Of a stretch of DNA of 39,683 bases, positions 14,644 through 24,019 are shown piece after piece. The notes under the pieces were generated by a model. That model ran no database searches and was not told the origin of the DNA. It worked only from the letters and a program-made list of their open reading frames with translations. Numbering within the stretch: the stretch's first letter is position 1; each line of letters starts with the position of its first letter. This stretch comes from Limosilactobacillus ingluviei DSM 15946 (GTDB lineage: Bacteria; Bacillota; Bacilli; Lactobacillales; Lactobacillaceae), in the NCBI RefSeq assembly GCF_001435775.1, contig NZ_AZFK01000042.1:1-39683 (forward strand), read 5' to 3'. Position numbers and translations under genes: made by a program.

Positions 14644-17310
14644 TTGAAGAACAATGTCGATCAAATCCGGGCCTACCAAGCCAATTTTGCCCGGAATGTG
14701 AAGAAAGTTACTACCCTCTCAGGGGTTGTCTTGGCCACGGCAAGCTTTTTGCTGCTGGTTCAACCTCAAGCCGCGCAAGCTGAAACGACGCCGGCAACTA
14801 CCGTTAGCCAAGCAGCCAGTACGGCGTCACAAGCCTCAGCCCCAGCCACGCCGGCTTCGAGTGCTAGTGATGCTTCTGTTAGCTCAGTAGCAGCGCCAGC
14901 TTCGGCCAGTGCTTCGACTTCAGCAGCGAACAGTGCTAATTCGTCCGCTAACGCGAGCGTGACTAATGCCACGGCTAGCAGCAGTGAGTCAGCCTTGTAC
15001 AAAGCGGCCGATGCCAATACGCCAACCGTAGTGACAAACCCGGATGTCGTTGCCAACGCAGTCAACACGACTTCTGCGCCAAATATTAAAACCTACACCC
15101 CAAGCAATAATGCCGGTAGCGTTACGAATAAGGGTTCCTACAGTACCAGCGCGGATGCGATTGACGTTTCCTCCTACCAGGGGGCAATGAGCGTTAATAC
15201 CTATACTAACTTGAAAAATCAAGGGGTGAAGTACGTCATCGTCAAGCTGACCCAAGGGACCACCTACGTAAACCCATACGCGGGGACTCAGATTGCCAAC
15301 GCTAAGGCGGCTGGCTTAACGGTCTATGCTTATGACTATGTGACCTTTACTTCGACCGGGGCCGCGCAAGCCGAAGCGGCCTACTTTGCGGCGGCGGCCC
15401 GGCGGTTTGGTTTGGGCAAGGATGCCCTGATGATTGCCGACGTGGAAGATGACGTGGTCAAGCGGGGCAATATTACCAGCTTGTTAAACGCCTACTGGGC
15501 GGCCTTAAGCGCCCAAGGCTTCACCAACCATGCCGTCTACACTGGCTACTACTTTGACCAACAATATAAGGTCAGTTCAACCGTCGGCAAGAGTCGGACT
15601 TGGATTGCCGCTTACTACTACTCCTACTGGAAGAATACGATCTTAAATTCTGGCTACGGGGCCTGGCAATACACCGATTCCTTTAACGGGATTGACGGCT
15701 CGATTGACATGGGGCTCTTTTCCTCGAACGTGGCTAAGAACGGGGAAAGCTACGAAAATGGCCACTGGTATCTCTACCAAGGCGGCGTCAAGCAGACCGG
15801 CTTTATGCGCTTAACTGATGGCCGGGTCGTTTACTACAATGGGGCTGGGCAGATGCAATACGGTCTGCAAACGATCAATGGAGCGACTTACTACTTCCGG
15901 ACGGATAACGGGAATATGGTCACGGGGCAAACGACAGTCAATGGTAGCAGCTACTACTTTGACCCGAAGACAGGCCAACGCCAAACTGGTTTGGTATACA
16001 ATCAAGCGGGCAAGACGTTCCAATATTATGATTTAACAACGGGTAAATTGTTAACCAGCGCCAATGGAACTTATGTCGGTAAGCTTCATGTTCAAGCTAA
16101 TGGGACGGTCGACCTTAAAACATTAACGAATGGCTTGAATGTAATTAACGGAGTTCGCTACTACTATAATGCTACAACCCAGACCTTGGTAAGTGGTTTA
16201 ATGACAGTAAGTGGTAAGACTTACTACTTTGATCCAACGACTAAAAAGGCGATCAGCGGTCAGTTAAACCTGAATGGTTACTGGTATGGCTTCAGTAGCG
16301 ATGGGATTATGCAGACTGGCTTTACCAAGATTGCGGATGGGCGCATTGTTTACTACAATCCTCAAGGCCACATGATGTATGGTGAACAAAAGATCAATGG
16401 AGCCTGGTATTACTTTGCAACCAATAATGGTAATATGGCAACTGGCTTTACTAAGTTAAAAGATGGGCGGACTGTGTACTATAACATGGCTGGCCAAATG
16501 CAGCATGGTTTAACCAATGTTAATGGTACTTACTACTATTTTGCGGATAATAACGGTGACCAGCAAACGGGCTTGAAAGTTGTTAATGGAAAGACGTATT
16601 ACTTTGCTCCAACAATGTTAAAGAATGCGGAACGACGGATAAATGGCTATTGGTATTACTTTAAAGCCGATGGTAGTACGGCAACTGGCTTTACGAAATT
16701 AAATGATGGTCGGACAGTTTACTATAACGGCCAAGGTCATATGCTGTATGGTGAACAACAAATTAATGGAGCCTGGTATTACTTTGCGACCAATAATGGT
16801 GACATGGCGAAAGGCTTTACTAGATTAGCTGATGGCCGGTTAGTTTACTATAATACTGCGGGACAAATGCAACATGGCTTGACCAATGTCAATGGAGCGT
16901 ATTATTATTTCGCAGATAACAATGGTGACCAGCAAAGAGGTTTTAAAAAGATTAATGGTAAAGTTTACTATTTTGCGCCAACGATGCTTAAGGCTACTGA
17001 ACAACGTATTAATGGCTCTTGGTACTACTTTAAAGCGGACGGTAGTATGGCAACTGGTTTTACCAAGTTAAATGACGGGCGAACAGTTTACTATAGTACT
17101 CAAGGGCGGATGCAATATGGTGAGCAACACATTAATGGGTATTGGTATTACTTTGCTACGAACAACGGCGATATGGCAAAAGGCTTTACGCACTTGGCTG
17201 ATGGTCGGACGGTTTATTATGATCAAAACGGGCGTATGTTATATGGTAAACAATTAATTAATGGTAAATGGTACAATTTTCGGAAAGACAACGGTGATTT
17301 AATTAAATAG
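14644..17310 (+). CDS. GH25 muramidase with long YG-type binding repeats
   Basis: The 888-residue secreted enzyme has a signal peptide (cleavage near AQA-E, residue 47), a Ser/Ala linker to about 165, a GH25 lysozyme domain at about 170-362, and repeats to the end. The GH25 catalytic acids appear as D174 in IDVSSYQ and D266/E268 in IADVEDD; AWQYTD closes the fold. It should cleave the MurNAc-GlcNAc bond of peptidoglycan. The start is TTG 14644 with AAAGGA at 14631-14636. The signal peptide is ordinary, not the KxYKxGKxW type. The catalytic half is GC-rich; from about 16000 the repeats become AT-richer. It ends in three copies of a 369-base superrepeat. Confidence 0.92.
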   Translation: MKNNVDQIRAYQANFARNVKKVTTLSGVVLATASFLLLVQPQAAQAETTPATTVSQAASTASQASAPATPASSASDASVSSVAAPASASASTSAANSANSSANASVTNATASSSESALYKAADANTPTVVTNPDVVANAVNTTSAPNIKTYTPSNNAGSVTNKGSYSTSADAIDVSSYQGAMSVNTYTNLKNQGVKYVIVKLTQGTTYVNPYAGTQIANAKAAGLTVYAYDYVTFTSTGAAQAEAAYFAAAARRFGLGKDALMIADVEDDVVKRGNITSLLNAYWAALSAQGFTNHAVYTGYYFDQQYKVSSTVGKSRTWIAAYYYSYWKNTILNSGYGAWQYTDSFNGIDGSIDMGLFSSNVAKNGESYENGHWYLYQGGVKQTGFMRLTDGRVVYYNGAGQMQYGLQTINGATYYFRTDNGNMVTGQTTVNGSSYYFDPKTGQRQTGLVYNQAGKTFQYYDLTTGKLLTSANGTYVGKLHVQANGTVDLKTLTNGLNVINGVRYYYNATTQTLVSGLMTVSGKTYYFDPTTKKAISGQLNLNGYWYGFSSDGIMQTGFTKIADGRIVYYNPQGHMMYGEQKINGAWYYFATNNGNMATGFTKLKDGRTVYYNMAGQMQHGLTNVNGTYYYFADNNGDQQTGLKVVNGKTYYFAPTMLKNAERRINGYWYYFKADGSTATGFTKLNDGRTVYYNGQGHMLYGEQQINGAWYYFATNNGDMAKGFTRLADGRLVYYNTAGQMQHGLTNVNGAYYYFADNNGDQQRGFKKINGKVYYFAPTMLKATEQRINGSWYYFKADGSMATGFTKLNDGRTVYYSTQGRMQYGEQHINGYWYYFATNNGDMAKGFTHLADGRTVYYDQNGRMLYGKQLINGKWYNFRKDNGDLIK
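16318..17310 (+). repeat. 369-base (123-residue) superrepeat in the GH25 gene
   Basis: Equivalent Gly codons before FTK occur at 16318, 16687 and 17056, exactly 369 bases apart, giving two full copies and one partial. Each copy contains in order GFTK...DGR, YGEQ.INGAWYYF, QMQHGLTNVNG, YYFADNNGDQQ and YYFAPTMLK. The copies differ mainly by silent changes, so they are older than the duplication in the M23 gene. Confidence 0.85.
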
Positions 17311-17323
17311 ATAAAGTATTATT

Positions 17324-17364
17324 GTAGGAATTATGGTCCTAAGGAGACTAAATTCCTACTTTTT
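17324..17364 (+). terminator. Terminator after the GH25 gene
   Basis: GTAGGAATT (17324-17332) and AATTCCTAC (17351-17359) form a perfect 9-pair stem followed by TTTTTATTTTC. Confidence 0.85.
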
Positions 17365-17387
17365 ATTTTCTTTTGCGTAATTGTTGA

Positions 17388-17393
17388 TATAAT
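17388..17393 (+). promoter_or_regulatory. -10 candidate for the frameshifted GT-C gene
   Basis: A perfect TATAAT lies 38 bases before the ATG at 17431. The -35 position (about 17366-17371, TTTTCT) is poor, so strength is uncertain. Confidence 0.4.
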
Positions 17394-17430
17394 AGCCTAA
17401 GTTTAACGAAAAAGAAGAAGGGGTATTTTT

Positions 17431-19180
17431 ATGAAATATGCCAAAAAGATTAGGTATGATTTTCTGCTGGAAGTATTTTTTACTTTAATTATTGTCATTA
17501 TATCTATAACTAGAATTAATAAAAATGGAATTTTAATGTGGGGGGATAGATCCGTTCTTTCATACTCAAAGAATTTATGAAATTAAATGTGCGTTCCAAA
17601 ATTGGGAGATCCCTGTCTGGGGGAATTTTAGAACATTTAATTTTGCTGGCCAAGCGATAAACGGAATGTATCCCGACTATACACTATGGTTATTTGTCCT
17701 ACTAACAATATGGATTAAGAAAGTTACGGTTCAAGTGATCGTAATAAAAAGCTCGATACTTTTAAGCGCGTTCTATATTACTGATCACACCCTTAAAAAA
17801 CGAGGATTTGATAAAGTATCTTCGGCATTGTGTGCGTGGTTATATGTAACTTCAGGATATTATTCATATATTTTTTATCAACAATTTCAACCAAATACCA
17901 TGATGGTAATGATGATTTTATTTCCGTTACTGTTTATTTTGAGTGATATTTTACAAGCTAAAAAATTTAATGTTAAGTTAATGCTTAAGTTTTCTTTGTT
18001 ACTTACATGGGTGTTATTCTCGCATTTAGTATCTTTTGTTGTTTTGGTTACCCTAGTTGTTGTTGTTCTTGGATATAAATTAGTTGTGGTTAAAAATGTA
18101 ACGTTTGCCAGTTTAAAGATTTTTGTGGGAAGTTCAACATTAACTTTATTAATGGGTTCGTCTTTACTATATAGAATTTTAATAATATCTATGTCGGGTC
18201 TTCACACTCCATTTAATGCGGGACAGGTTGGAAGCGAAGAATTTGTTAAACTTTTTACTAATAGCACATGGGATGCGACTAATGGCCCTTCTATTATTGC
18301 GATGGTAGCATTACTTTTAGTTCTTATAAGCGGAAAGTTGAAGACAGATAAAATTGTTCAGAATTTAGCATTAGTTGAATTTATGATTTTGATTTTCTGT
18401 AGTTCAATATTGCCATGGAATGTATTACAGAAATTACCTGTTCTTGGTAATTTTCAATTTGCTCAATGGAGATATGGCCTTTTTGCTAGCTTTATTCCGA
18501 TGATTATGCTCATGAAGAGTATATCCAAACATAATCTTAGAAAGATTCTACTTGTTTTTGCTATCTTAAGTATTGGAATCATGGTCGGTAAAGAATATTC
18601 ATACCATCAAGAATTTGCTCAAAATCCAGTGCTGAATGCTCGTACCAAAGATGCATCGCCAATGAGTACAACTATGCTAATAAAAGAAGGTGGCGTAACC
18701 AATCCTACAAATATTTCAGCTATTCCTGATTACGTTCCCAAGAATGTTGCGACAAAATCAGTAACATTTAAAGACGATACCCTCAATGATGACGTTAAAA
18801 ATGAACTAACTAACCATTTTTTAGTGATTGGGAAAAATAAAGTATCAACTAAAGTTTCACCTGTAAGAAATGGGGTATCTTTAGAAGTTGTATCGTATAA
18901 CAAAAAAGGGGTTAGAAATATTCAACTGCCAATCTTTGGTTATTCGACGTTAAAGTACAATGTAACCTTAAATGGTAATTTAGTGCCTTATCACGTTAAT
19001 GCTAGAGGACTTTTGGAAATTCGAGCCCATATTTATAGTGGAGATGATATCTCGGTTCAAATGGTACTTCCTAAGGTATATAAATTTCTTCTATATGTAA
19101 ATGGATTAGCAATACTAATTACTATAGGCTGTTTGGTTCTCATGAATCGGACACAAAAATTAAGCTTGAGTTGTTTCTGA
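17431..19180 (+). pseudogene. YfhO/PTPS-related GT-C membrane glycosyltransferase, frameshifted in a G6 tract
   Basis: ATG 17431 (AAGGGG upstream) opens a frame with a membrane helix at residues 12-27 that stops at 17578 after 49 codons. Removing one G from GGGGGG at 17540-17545 joins it to the frame that runs to 19180, giving about 582 residues like the three paralogues downstream. The restored sequence contains D40, H44 and R47 (GIDPFFHTQR), the first-loop motif shared by those paralogues (D-x3-H-x2-R). As written, the catalytic loop is lost; restarting at ATG 17666 would give 504 residues without helix 1 and the loop. Its partner is probably the GT2 gene at 19236. It could be a dead gene, a phase-variable gene or a sequencing error in the homopolymer. 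Confidence 0.8.
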
Positions 19181-19200
19181 TAGATCTTTTATCTTACAAT
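19171..19200 (+). promoter_or_regulatory. Promoter candidate for the GT2/AI-2E pair
   Basis: TTGTTT (19171-19176) and TACAAT (19195-19200) are 18 bases apart. The -10 is inside an inverted repeat TTACAAT (19194-19200) / ATTGTAA (19208-19214), a possible operator. Confidence 0.45.
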
Positions 19201-19235
19201 GTAAAGGATTGTAACTAAACCTCTGGGAGATATAA

Positions 19236-20168
19236 ATGAAAAAGTTATCGATTGTAGTGCCTTGTTACAATGAGGCCGAAGCCTTGCCCCTTTTCTACCC
19301 GGCGGTCGAAAAAGTGGTGCAGGAAATGAAAGATGTTAACGTAGAGTATTGGTTTGTCAATGACGGTTCTAGTGACGATACCCTGGGTGAGATGCGCAAG
19401 TTACATGCCCAAGCTCCCGAACGGGTGCATTACGTTTCCTTTTCTCGGAATTTCGGCAAGGAAGCGGGCTTATATGCGGGTCTAGAAGCAGCGACTGGTG
19501 ATTACGTGGTCGTAATGGATGCTGATTTACAGGATCCGCCATCGTTTCTGCCGCGGATGTACGCAGAACTTCAAAGTGGGGAATACGATTGTATCGGGAC
19601 CCGCCGGACCGACCGGACCGGGGAAGCCAAATTTAAATCCTTCCTTAGCGATCAGTTCTACAAGGTTATTAACCGGATTTCGAATACTAATATCGTCCCA
19701 GGAGCGCGAGATTATCGGATGATGACCCGTCAGATGGTCGATGCGGTCCTGTCAATGAAGGAGTATAGCCGTTTCTCCAAGGGGATCTTCTCTTGGGTCG
19801 GCTTTAAGACCAAGTATCTGGATTACCATAATGTTGAACGGGTGGCCGGGGAGACCGACTGGAGTACCTGGCAGCTCTTTAAGTATGCGATGGATGGGAT
19901 TTCCGATTTCTCTCAAGCGCCGTTGTCGTTGGCGATCTGGTTAGGGACGTCTGCGGCACTTCTGTCTGTTCTGGGGATCATCTTTGTGATTATTCGCTGG
20001 CTGGTGGACCCGGCTTCCAGTGTCTTTGGCTGGGCTTCAATGGTCTGCATCATCCTGCTGCTTGGCGGGATGCAACTGTTGTGCATTGGGATTGTCGGGA
20101 AGTACATTGGCCGGATCTATCTTCAGGTTAAACACCGGCCAATCTACATCGTAAAGGAGAAAAAATGA
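19236..20168 (+). CDS. GtrB/CsbB-type polyprenyl-phosphate glycosyltransferase (GT2)
   Basis: The 310-residue enzyme has a GT-A domain (LSIVVPCYNEAEAL; FVNDGSSDDT near 44; FSRNFGKEAGLYAGLEAATGD near 69; metal-binding MDADLQDPP near 96) and two C-terminal membrane helices at about 233-255 and 267-290. Such enzymes transfer a sugar from a nucleotide donor to undecaprenyl phosphate at the inner face of the membrane, supplying GT-C enzymes that act outside. The frameshifted GT-C gene just upstream is its likely partner; loss of that gene could leave it idle or serving a paralogue. Its stop overlaps the next start (ATGA), so the two are coupled. CGG-rich codon use is native-like, unlike the AT-rich GT-C gene. 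Confidence 0.9.
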   Translation: MKKLSIVVPCYNEAEALPLFYPAVEKVVQEMKDVNVEYWFVNDGSSDDTLGEMRKLHAQAPERVHYVSFSRNFGKEAGLYAGLEAATGDYVVVMDADLQDPPSFLPRMYAELQSGEYDCIGTRRTDRTGEAKFKSFLSDQFYKVINRISNTNIVPGARDYRMMTRQMVDAVLSMKEYSRFSKGIFSWVGFKTKYLDYHNVERVAGETDWSTWQLFKYAMDGISDFSQAPLSLAIWLGTSAALLSVLGIIFVIIRWLVDPASSVFGWASMVCIILLLGGMQLLCIGIVGKYIGRIYLQVKHRPIYIVKEKK

Positions 20169-21262
20169 AAGCGAAACAACAGTCGATCTTGTACTGGTCG
20201 TTAGAGTTATTGATTTTAGCCCTGTTGGTGTGGGTGTGCTCGAAACTCGACTTTGTTTTTCGACCGGTGATCATCTTCATCTCGGTCACCTTCGTTCCGT
20301 TGGTGATTTCGCTGTTTTTGTACTACATGTTAAATCCGGTAGTGAAGTTACTGACTAAGTTTAAAATTGGTAAATTTCGCTTACCCCGGGGCATCGCCAG
20401 TCTGTTGGTGGTCTTACTCCTAATCTTACTGGTGGTAGGAGCCTTTATGGCCTTGATCCCATCATTGGTTAACGAATTGACCCAGCTAATTAAATGGTTA
20501 CCGACGGCGACGAAGGATACTCAGGCTTGGATTGTACAGTTGTCGCACCACCCGATGCTAGAGCGGGTGGATCTCAAGGGCTTGTACAATCAGTATAGCA
20601 GCCAAGTGGCCAAGTACGCCCAAGCTTTGCTGGCTAGTCTGAGTTCCAGTGCCGGAACTTTAATTGGAGCGGTAACCAAAGCAGTGGTGATTGCCGTGAC
20701 GGTGCCGGTGATGTTGTTTTACATGTTAAAGGACGGCAATCGCTTGGTACCGAGCGTGCAGCGCTTCTTCTCCCAACGACATGGCGAAGAAGTGGCCAAT
20801 TTACTTCACCAAATGAACGCCACTTTATCGGCCTACATTTCCGGCCAAGCAATTGAGTGTTTGTTTGTGGCCCTAGCGACAAGTATTGGTTACTTTATCA
20901 TCGGTCAACCCTTAGCGATTGTCCTCGGCTTGATTGCGGGAATTACCAACATGATTCCGTATATCGGCCCCTACATCGGGATTGCCCCGGCTTTATTGGT
21001 AGCCTTAACTGTGGCTCCAGAAAAGATTATCTGGGTGATCGTAGTAGTGATCGTGGTCCAACAAATTGATGGGAACATCATTTATCCAAATATCATCGGG
21101 AAAACCTTAAACATTCACCCGTTGACGATCATCATTTTATTGTTGGCAGCGGGGAACATTGCCGGAATTGCGGGAATGATTTTATGTATTCCGTTTTATG
21201 CGGTGGTAAAAACGATTGCTGGCTACTTTTTCTCTATTTGGAAGCTAAGGCAAAATGATTAA
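20165..21262 (+). CDS. AI-2E family permease (PF01594)
   Basis: The 365-residue membrane protein has paired helices at the N-terminus (about 12-60), a helix near 75-95, a polar extracellular segment, and a cluster of helices from about 175 to the end. The C-terminal signature QQIDGNIIYPNIIGKTLNIHP near 299 is typical of AI-2E transporters. Family members export autoinducer-2, small solutes or sodium, and many have no proven substrate. It overlaps the GT2 gene by 4 bases; AAAGGAG precedes the ATG. Physical coupling to a polyprenyl-phosphate glycosyltransferase is noteworthy but does not prove a shared function. Confidence 0.9.
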   Translation: MKAKQQSILYWSLELLILALLVWVCSKLDFVFRPVIIFISVTFVPLVISLFLYYMLNPVVKLLTKFKIGKFRLPRGIASLLVVLLLILLVVGAFMALIPSLVNELTQLIKWLPTATKDTQAWIVQLSHHPMLERVDLKGLYNQYSSQVAKYAQALLASLSSSAGTLIGAVTKAVVIAVTVPVMLFYMLKDGNRLVPSVQRFFSQRHGEEVANLLHQMNATLSAYISGQAIECLFVALATSIGYFIIGQPLAIVLGLIAGITNMIPYIGPYIGIAPALLVALTVAPEKIIWVIVVVIVVQQIDGNIIYPNIIGKTLNIHPLTIIILLLAAGNIAGIAGMILCIPFYAVVKTIAGYFFSIWKLRQND

Positions 21263-21289
21263 CTTAACTGGTGTAGAAAGGTAAATTTA

Positions 21290-22372
21290 ATGGAATTAAA
21301 AAGAAATTCAAATTTTGAAATTTTACGTATAATCAGTATGTATCTAATTGTGGTCTCTCATTTTGTAGTTCATGGGATGACTCCAGTTAACAGCACAAGC
21401 GGAATTAAACATGCTGTAATGTTAGCATTACAGAGTGGCGGAAAAATAGGGGTTGATGTTTTTGTAATGATTGGTGCGTACTTTCTAATTGGAAAGGATT
21501 TTAAGTTTCGTCGACCGATTAAACTTATATTGATAGTGGCACTATATTTTTGGGTGATTTTCGGTATTCTTACAATAACAGGACACCATTTAGATTATCA
21601 GTGGTATGAACTGATATTTCCCGTTCCAGGGACATATTGGTTTGCTGGGAGTTACATTGTTCTACAATTTGCCAGCCCCGTTCTTAATTTAATAATAGAA
21701 AATTTGTCACGAAAGAAATTACTAAAGTTATTGATTTTTCTGACTTTAATTTGGACTCTAATACCTACCTTTGTTATTCCTAATGTTGTTGATCTATGGT
21801 TAAGTCACTCGGAATTAGGTAATTCGACGGTAGCTTTGTTCTGCTACTTATATTTACTTATTGGATATGTTAAAAAGTATCCTAATCAATGGACTGATCA
21901 GTTAAAATACTCTGCCTTAATCTTTATGGGAGGGGTAGGCGGAATGGTAGTTACCTTTTTAGCTACCAAAGGAATTAAAATGCTTGGAATGAATGGGGAA
22001 AGTTTAGCGCCATACGTAGACCATCTACTAGATGCTAATAGTACTTTTGTTATTTTGATTTCTTTCGGCTTGTTTTTGATATTTAAAAATTTAAAGCCTT
22101 CTGTAAGCCGAGCTATAAACACCATTTCTACTTCTACTTTTGCTGTATACTTGATTCATGACAATAAATTTCTGAGTGGAATGTTATGGCATAAAGTCGA
22201 TAATACTCAATTTCAAAGTAGTTTGAGCTTTTTAATTCATGGGTTATGGATCTCATTGTTAATTTTCAGCTCTTGCATTTTGATTGACTTGTTACGTAGG
22301 GTAATACTTGAAAAATACACTAATCAATTGAGCATACGCTTAGGAAATAAGCTGGATAAATATTTTGATTGA
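21290..22372 (+). CDS. Acyltransferase family 3 membrane protein
   Basis: The 360-residue protein has ten or so membrane helices and begins NFEILRIISMYLIVVSHFVVHG, the AT3 opening with R13 and the conserved H24. FGVYLIHDN-like FAVYLIHDNKFL near 282 is the usual C-terminal signature. Proteins of this type O-acetylate surface sugars. There is no SGNH hydrolase domain, unlike OatA, so it resembles the short polysaccharide O-acyltransferases. It is AT-rich and lies between GC-rich genes (AI-2E permease and prfC), suggesting insertion. GAAAGG precedes ATG 21290. The likely substrate is a glycosylated wall polymer or the EPS; this is inference. Confidence 0.88.
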   Translation: MELKRNSNFEILRIISMYLIVVSHFVVHGMTPVNSTSGIKHAVMLALQSGGKIGVDVFVMIGAYFLIGKDFKFRRPIKLILIVALYFWVIFGILTITGHHLDYQWYELIFPVPGTYWFAGSYIVLQFASPVLNLIIENLSRKKLLKLLIFLTLIWTLIPTFVIPNVVDLWLSHSELGNSTVALFCYLYLLIGYVKKYPNQWTDQLKYSALIFMGGVGGMVVTFLATKGIKMLGMNGESLAPYVDHLLDANSTFVILISFGLFLIFKNLKPSVSRAINTISTSTFAVYLIHDNKFLSGMLWHKVDNTQFQSSLSFLIHGLWISLLIFSSCILIDLLRRVILEKYTNQLSIRLGNKLDKYFD

Positions 22373-22425
22373 GTTGAGCTTAAACTCCTGATTAATTCTG
22401 AATGTAGACATGAAAGGAACAACTA

Positions 22426-24006
22426 ATGACGACTTCAAAAGAACTAGCACAAGCCGTAAGCAAACGCCGGACGTTTGCAATTATTTCTCACCCCGACGCG
22501 GGGAAGACGACGATTACTGAGCAACTCCTCCTCTTCGGGGGCGTGGTCCGTGAAGCGGGGACCGTTAAGGGCCGCGGCAGCAGCAATTTTGCCAAGTCCG
22601 ACTGGATGGAAATTGAACAAAAGCGGGGGATCTCGGTTACTTCTTCCGTGATGCAGTTTGACTATGATGGCAAGCGGATCAACATCCTGGACACCCCGGG
22701 GCACGAGGACTTCTCCGAAGATACCTACCGGACCTTGATGGCCGTTGACTCGGCGGTGATGGTGATCGACGGGGCCAAGGGGATTGAACCGCAAACCCGC
22801 AAGCTTTTCCAAATTTGTAAGATGCGGGGGATTCCGATTTTTACCTTCATTAACAAGTTTGACCGCGATGCCCGCGAACCGCTTGATTTAATGAACGAAA
22901 TCGAAGAAACATTGGGGATTGAAACTTACCCAATGGATTGGCCGATCGGGATGGGTCGGCAGTTCCTCGGGGTATACGACCGTTTTAACAAGCGGGTCGC
23001 CTTAACTCACCCAACTGATCCGGATCAACCCTACCTGCCCTTAGGCGAGGACGGAATGGTGGCCGGTGACAACCCGATTGCCGGTGAAGGAGAATGGCAA
23101 GACGCCCTCGATGGGATCGAACTGATTGAGATGGCCGGCACCGAATTTGATGAAGCCAAGATCGCGGCTGGGGACCAAACGCCAGTCTTCTTCGGGTCAG
23201 CCTTAACCAACTTTGGGGTCAAGACCTTCTTGGAAACCTATCTTAAGTTTGCGCCGGCGCCAAGCCCGCATAAGCAAGACGATGGTACGGCAGTTGAACC
23301 CCTAGCCCCAGAATTCTCTGGCTTTGTCTTTAAGATCCAAGCCAACATGAACCCGAAGCACCGTGACCGGATTGCCTTTGTCCGGATCTGTTCGGGGGAA
23401 TTTACCCGCGGAATGGACGTGACCTTGGAACGGACGAGTAAGCCATTGCGGCTGTCGAACGTGACCGAATTCATGGCCAACACCCGGGAAAACGTGGAAA
23501 CCGCCGTGGCTGGGGACATTATCGGGCTGTACGATACCGGGAACTTCCAAATTGGTGATTCAATCTACACTGGTAAGCAAGCGGTTAAGTTTGAAAAGCT
23601 GCCGCAGTTTACTCCAGAACTCTTTGTTCGTGTCTCGGCCAAGAATGTGATGAAGCAAAAGTCCTTCCATAAGGGGATTACCCAGCTGGTCCAAGAAGGG
23701 GCAGTGCAACTCTACCAAAGCTACACTACCAACGACTACATCTTAGGGGCCGTCGGGCAGCTGCAATTTGAAGTCTTTAAGTTCCGGATGCAAAACGAGT
23801 ACAACTCGGAAGTAATCATGGAACCTCTCGGCAGCAAGACCGCTCGCTGGATTGATCCTGAACAACTGGATCCGAAGATGGCCTCTTCACGGAACATGCT
23901 GGTCAAGGATCGCAACGGCGAACCGCTCTTCTTGTTTGAAAACCAATTCGCTGAGAACTGGTTCAAGCAAAAATATCCAGATGTGAAGTTGACGGCGAAG
24001 CTGTGA
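22426..24006 (+). CDS. prfC: Peptide chain release factor 3
   Basis: The 526-residue GTPase recycles RF1/RF2 from the ribosome after termination. The G motifs are plain: G1 SHPDAGKTT at residues 21-29, the switch region KRGISVTSS near 68, G3 DTPGHEDF near 91, G4 NKFD near 145, with the domain II and III sequence following. Length equals the family norm. GAAAGGA lies before ATG 22426. It is GC-rich and native in codon use, a core gene sitting between AT-rich accessory genes. The following GT-C gene begins 13 bases after its stop, so that gene may use prfC transcription. Confidence 0.97.
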   Translation: MTTSKELAQAVSKRRTFAIISHPDAGKTTITEQLLLFGGVVREAGTVKGRGSSNFAKSDWMEIEQKRGISVTSSVMQFDYDGKRINILDTPGHEDFSEDTYRTLMAVDSAVMVIDGAKGIEPQTRKLFQICKMRGIPIFTFINKFDRDAREPLDLMNEIEETLGIETYPMDWPIGMGRQFLGVYDRFNKRVALTHPTDPDQPYLPLGEDGMVAGDNPIAGEGEWQDALDGIELIEMAGTEFDEAKIAAGDQTPVFFGSALTNFGVKTFLETYLKFAPAPSPHKQDDGTAVEPLAPEFSGFVFKIQANMNPKHRDRIAFVRICSGEFTRGMDVTLERTSKPLRLSNVTEFMANTRENVETAVAGDIIGLYDTGNFQIGDSIYTGKQAVKFEKLPQFTPELFVRVSAKNVMKQKSFHKGITQLVQEGAVQLYQSYTTNDYILGAVGQLQFEVFKFRMQNEYNSEVIMEPLGSKTARWIDPEQLDPKMASSRNMLVKDRNGEPLFLFENQFAENWFKQKYPDVKLTAKL

Positions 24007-24019
24007 GAAGTGAGTGATA

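Noticed and set aside
14766-15255. Long - strand open frames opposite the GH25 linker, and similar ones at 11366-11701 and 12343-12831
   Set aside because: They are antisense to low-complexity Ala/Ser/Thr linkers, which naturally lack stops on the other strand; the predicted peptides are equally low in complexity.
17666-19180. The GT-C gene starting at ATG 17666 as a complete gene
   Set aside because: This would lack the first helix and the D-x3-H-x2-R loop and has no ribosome site; the frame upstream continues the family sequence back to the G6 tract.
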